Origin: JBAZKK01 sp041650795
GTDB taxonomy: Bacteria > Omnitrophota > Gorgyraeia > Gygaellales > Profunditerraquicolaceae
Length of the DNA stretch: 41,734 bases
NCBI GenBank assembly: GCA_041650795.1
Contig: JBAZKK010000007.1
Coordinates: 1-41,734, forward strand
Direction: 5' to 3'
The notes under the pieces are model-generated. The model made no database searches, was not told the DNA's origin, and was given only the letters and a program-made list of their open reading frames with translations. A program made the position numbers and the translations under genes. Shown piece after piece: positions 39,694 through 41,734 of the stretch. Each line of letters starts with the position of its first letter. Position 1 is the stretch's first letter.

Positions 39694-40374
39694 ATGCGTG
39701 TCTCAGCCATTGTTCTTGCAGCGGGAAGGGGCTCGAGATTAAAATCAGGGCTATCCAAACCCCTGGTAAGAATCAAGGATAAACCGATAATTATCTACTC
39801 GCTTGAAAAATTAAACAGCCATCCTGAGATAGCCGAAATAATTGTTGTTGCCAACAGAAATAACCGTAAGGCAATAACTGCTTTAATAAAAGAATACCGT
39901 CTTGCCAAGGTCAGGATAGTGACGCTGGGAGGGGTAAGGAGGCAGGATTCCGTATCCTGCGGCTTAAGGCATTTGGGCAAAAACACGGGTTTGGTTCTTA
40001 TCCATGATGCTGCGCGTCCTTTTATCGAGAAACGCCTTATCAGCAGCCTTATCAGGGAAGCCGCAAAGTGCGGGGCCAGCGTTTTAGGGATCCCCGTGAA
40101 GTCCACTCTGAAGAAAACCTCGGGGAGGAGCCGCTTAGTAGAAAGGACTGTTTCCCGTAAGGGCCTCTGGGAGATCCAGACGCCTCAGGTTTTCCGAAGA
40201 GCCCTGTTTTTAGAATCTTTCAGCACCTTCGGCAGAGGGGATGAGGTAACTGATGACGCGATGCTGGTAGAGAAGCTCGGCGCAGAGGTCAAGATAGTGG
40301 ATGGGTCTTCCCGCAATATCAAGATTACCTCTCCGGAGGATATCCGGGTTGCCGCTGCCATTGCAGGGGGTTAA
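39694..40374 (+). CDS. ispD: 2-C-methyl-D-erythritol 4-phosphate cytidylyltransferase
   Basis: A 226-residue nucleotidyltransferase. The CTP-binding loop is 'LAAGRGSRLKSGLSKPLV' (about residues 8-25), with 'GGVRRQDSVSCGL' and 'VLIHDAARPFI' (about 100-111) as further hallmarks, and 'VTDDAMLVE' near the end. It catalyses step 3 of the MEP isoprenoid pathway. ispF lies 9 nt downstream, as usual. The AAGG/GGTAAT Shine-Dalgarno is weak. Confidence 0.94.
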   Translation: MRVSAIVLAAGRGSRLKSGLSKPLVRIKDKPIIIYSLEKLNSHPEIAEIIVVANRNNRKAITALIKEYRLAKVRIVTLGGVRRQDSVSCGLRHLGKNTGLVLIHDAARPFIEKRLISSLIREAAKCGASVLGIPVKSTLKKTSGRSRLVERTVSRKGLWEIQTPQVFRRALFLESFSTFGRGDEVTDDAMLVEKLGAEVKIVDGSSRNIKITSPEDIRVAAAIAGG

Positions 40375-40383
40375 TTTAGGGAT

Positions 40384-40866
40384 ATGGATTACCGCATCGG
40401 CTTAGGTTATGATATGCACCGTTTAGGCCGCGGGCGCAAACTGTTTTTGGGGGGGCTTGAAATACCTTTTAAGAAGGGGCTTATCGGGCACTCTGATGCC
40501 GATGCCCTGCTGCATGCTGTATCTGATGCGTTGCTTGGCGCCGCAGGGGAAGCGGATATCGGCGAGTTATTCCCGGATACCGATCCACGCTATAGCGGCA
40601 TCTCCAGCGTTACGCTTCTTAAAGAGGTGTGCGTTTTGGTGAAGGCCAAGGGGTTTGCGGTTAACAATGTCGACGCGGTAGTGCTTGCCGAGGAGCCGAA
40701 GCTCGCTCCGTTTAAGAAGCAGATACGCCAGTCCCTGGCTAAGATATTGGATATATGCGAGGAGTGCGTTAACATTAAATCAAAGACCAATGAGAAGACA
40801 GGCGACATCGGTAAAGGGAGAGCGATTGCCGCCTACGCTGTCGCAATGCTGTCAAAGGGGGAATAG
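40384..40866 (+). CDS. ispF: 2-C-methyl-D-erythritol 2,4-cyclodiphosphate synthase
   Basis: A 160-residue enzyme. Metal ligands are D10 and H12 in 'GLGYDMHRL' and His in 'GHSDADALLHAVSDALLGA' (about residues 35-53). 'DIGELFPDTDPRY' and 'KSKTNEKTGDIGKGRAIAA' complete the signature. It catalyses step 5 of the MEP pathway. The start matches the family N-terminus. cysE begins immediately after the stop. Confidence 0.95.
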   Translation: MDYRIGLGYDMHRLGRGRKLFLGGLEIPFKKGLIGHSDADALLHAVSDALLGAAGEADIGELFPDTDPRYSGISSVTLLKEVCVLVKAKGFAVNNVDAVVLAEEPKLAPFKKQIRQSLAKILDICEECVNIKSKTNEKTGDIGKGRAIAAYAVAMLSKGE

Positions 40867-41550
40867 ATGGTGCGGTTATTGCTGGGAATAATTTTGCTAA
40901 TCTTAGCGTTTCTGGCGCTGAAGTTGATTTTTGTGCTTTTGTTTTTCCGCCACGAGGTAGAGTCGGTGCGCAGAAAGGACCCGGCAAGCAAGGGACCTTT
41001 CGAGATAGTCTTTCTTTATCACGGCCTGGCAGCAATCATCGATTACCGCATCGCGCATTTTTTCTATAACGCACGCCTTTATTTCCTCGCCCGCCTCATC
41101 AGTCAGGTCTCGCGCTGGACGACGGGTATCGAGATACACCCTGGAGCCAAAATCGGCAACGGGGTTTTTATCGACCACGGCATGGGCGTTGTGGTAGGAG
41201 AGACCGCCGTCATCGGCAATAACGTGCTCTTGTATCAGGGGGTAACCCTTGGCGGCACCGGCATAGAGAAAGGGAAACGCCACCCGAGCATTGGGGACAA
41301 CGTAGTTATCGGAGCCGGGGCCAAGGTCCTGGGGAATATTACCATCGGAGAGAATTCATACATCGGTGCCAATGCCGTGGTAGTCAAGGACGTCCCTCCG
41401 AATTCCACCGTGGTGGGCGTGCCGGGCAGGATTACCAAGCAGGACGGCAAGAAGATAGACACGAGCCTCGACCACAGCCACGTGCTGGACCCGATTATGG
41501 AAACCATCGATGAATTGGAAAAGAGAATTAAGCAGCTGGAGCAGAAATAG
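40867..41550 (+). CDS. cysE: Serine O-acetyltransferase
   Basis: A 227-residue left-handed beta-helix enzyme. An N-terminal membrane-like helix (about residues 3-24) precedes the helical segment 'YRIAHFFYNARLYFLARLIS', then hexapeptide repeats with 'HPGAKIGNGVFIDHGMGVVV' and 'GVTLGGTG' (catalytic His/Asp). It makes O-acetylserine for CysK. The strongly hydrophobic N-terminus is unusual for CysE and may tether it to the membrane. The tail 'IDELEKRIKQLEQK' is a short coiled coil. cysS follows after 6 nt. Confidence 0.92.
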   Translation: MVRLLLGIILLILAFLALKLIFVLLFFRHEVESVRRKDPASKGPFEIVFLYHGLAAIIDYRIAHFFYNARLYFLARLISQVSRWTTGIEIHPGAKIGNGVFIDHGMGVVVGETAVIGNNVLLYQGVTLGGTGIEKGKRHPSIGDNVVIGAGAKVLGNITIGENSYIGANAVVVKDVPPNSTVVGVPGRITKQDGKKIDTSLDHSHVLDPIMETIDELEKRIKQLEQK

Positions 41551-41556
41551 CTTTTA

Positions 41557-41734
41557 ATGTCCATCCACATATATAATTCCCTTACGCGCAAAAAAGAAGA
41601 ATTCATTCCGCTCGTCCCTCAACAGGCCAATGTCTATACCTGCGGGGTCACGGTCTATGACGACAGCCACATCGGCCATGCCCGCAGCCTTTATGTCTTT
41701 GACCTCATGCGGCGTTATTTGAAATACCGCGGAT
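41557..41734 (+). CDS. cysS: Cysteinyl-tRNA synthetase (3' truncated by window end)
   Basis: The first 59 codons are present, from the ATG at 41557. The N-terminus 'MSIHIYNSLTRKKEEFIPL' is followed by 'VYTCGVTVYDDSHIGHARS', which holds the zinc-ligand Cys and the class I HIGH motif. The frame is open to the end. It charges tRNA-Cys and follows cysE as in Firmicutes. No strong Shine-Dalgarno is seen ('TAGCTTTTAATG'), so coupling to cysE is likely. Confidence 0.95.
   Translation, partial: MSIHIYNSLTRKKEEFIPLVPQQANVYTCGVTVYDDSHIGHARSLYVFDLMRRYLKYRG

Overview
The window reads as one contig of a Gram-negative bacterium of roughly 50% GC. It carries lipoprotein-sorting (Lol) and phospholipid-transport (Mla) genes, so an outer membrane is expected. 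It also carries McsA/McsB arginine kinase, and the clpC-radA-yacL-ispD-ispF-cysE-cysS gene order known from Firmicutes. A Mrp/Mbh-type antiporter module, a hydrogenase maturation protease and many short lipoproteins complete the picture. Together these suggest an anaerobic member of Candidatus Omnitrophota (OP3) or a close PVC-group relative. That placement is inference; no marker gene was compared.

Layout. 1-5084 (+): the 3' part of a membrane-bound ion-pumping complex (NuoL-like C-terminus, MbhD/E, MnhB-G, a two-cluster ferredoxin), tightly overlapped, so one operon. 5086-7353: an MFS exporter, a PTS EIIA/PtsN-like protein and a peptidoglycan-binding lipoprotein. 7354-7720: no protein gene; a promoter, a large structured RNA with a c-di-GMP-I (GEMM-I) riboswitch core, an intrinsic terminator and a second promoter. 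7721-13973: a GH1 beta-glucosidase, a cNMP-binding/ParA-like/patatin fusion, a lipoprotein, HycI hydrogenase protease, an NSS sodium symporter with a 34-residue small subunit, and a DUF3568 lipoprotein. 13974-14813: mainly non-coding, with hairpins, direct repeats, a tRNA-Phe, two perfect palindromes and a terminator. 14746-22275: a sulfur island (Rrf2 regulator, MetY, CysK, MetX, MetW, MnmA, cysteine desulfurase, NifU-BFD). 22336-23916 (-): a flippase and a cold-shock protein with a long leader. 24223-26757: a thioredoxin/DsbD/DUF1573 fusion and HtpX. 26874-41734: lysS, lolC/E, lolD, ilvE, mcsA, mcsB, clpC, mlaE, mlaF, mlaD, radA, a PIN-TRAM protein, ispD, ispF, cysE and the start of cysS, almost without gaps.

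How it fits together. The antiporter subunits, the ferredoxin and HycI point to a ferredoxin-linked group 4 [NiFe] hydrogenase or a related ion pump, with its catalytic genes upstream of the window. The sulfur island covers sulfide assimilation to homocysteine/methionine and cysteine, then sulfur transfer to tRNA and Fe-S clusters; cysE and cysS near the right end supply O-acetylserine and use cysteine. The right-hand block combines proteostasis, envelope lipid/lipoprotein traffic, DNA repair and isoprenoid synthesis.

The most unusual elements are: the decorated c-di-GMP-I-like RNA with its own promoter and terminator; the cNMP-ParA-patatin fusion beside it; two copies of a 76-77 bp inverted-repeat element, one of which supplies the last codons of metW; two consensus promoters placed so close to their genes that the mRNAs should be leaderless; an EF-hand inside HtpX; and a tRNA-Phe with C at position 55. 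No CRISPR array, prophage, rRNA or autonomous transposase was seen.
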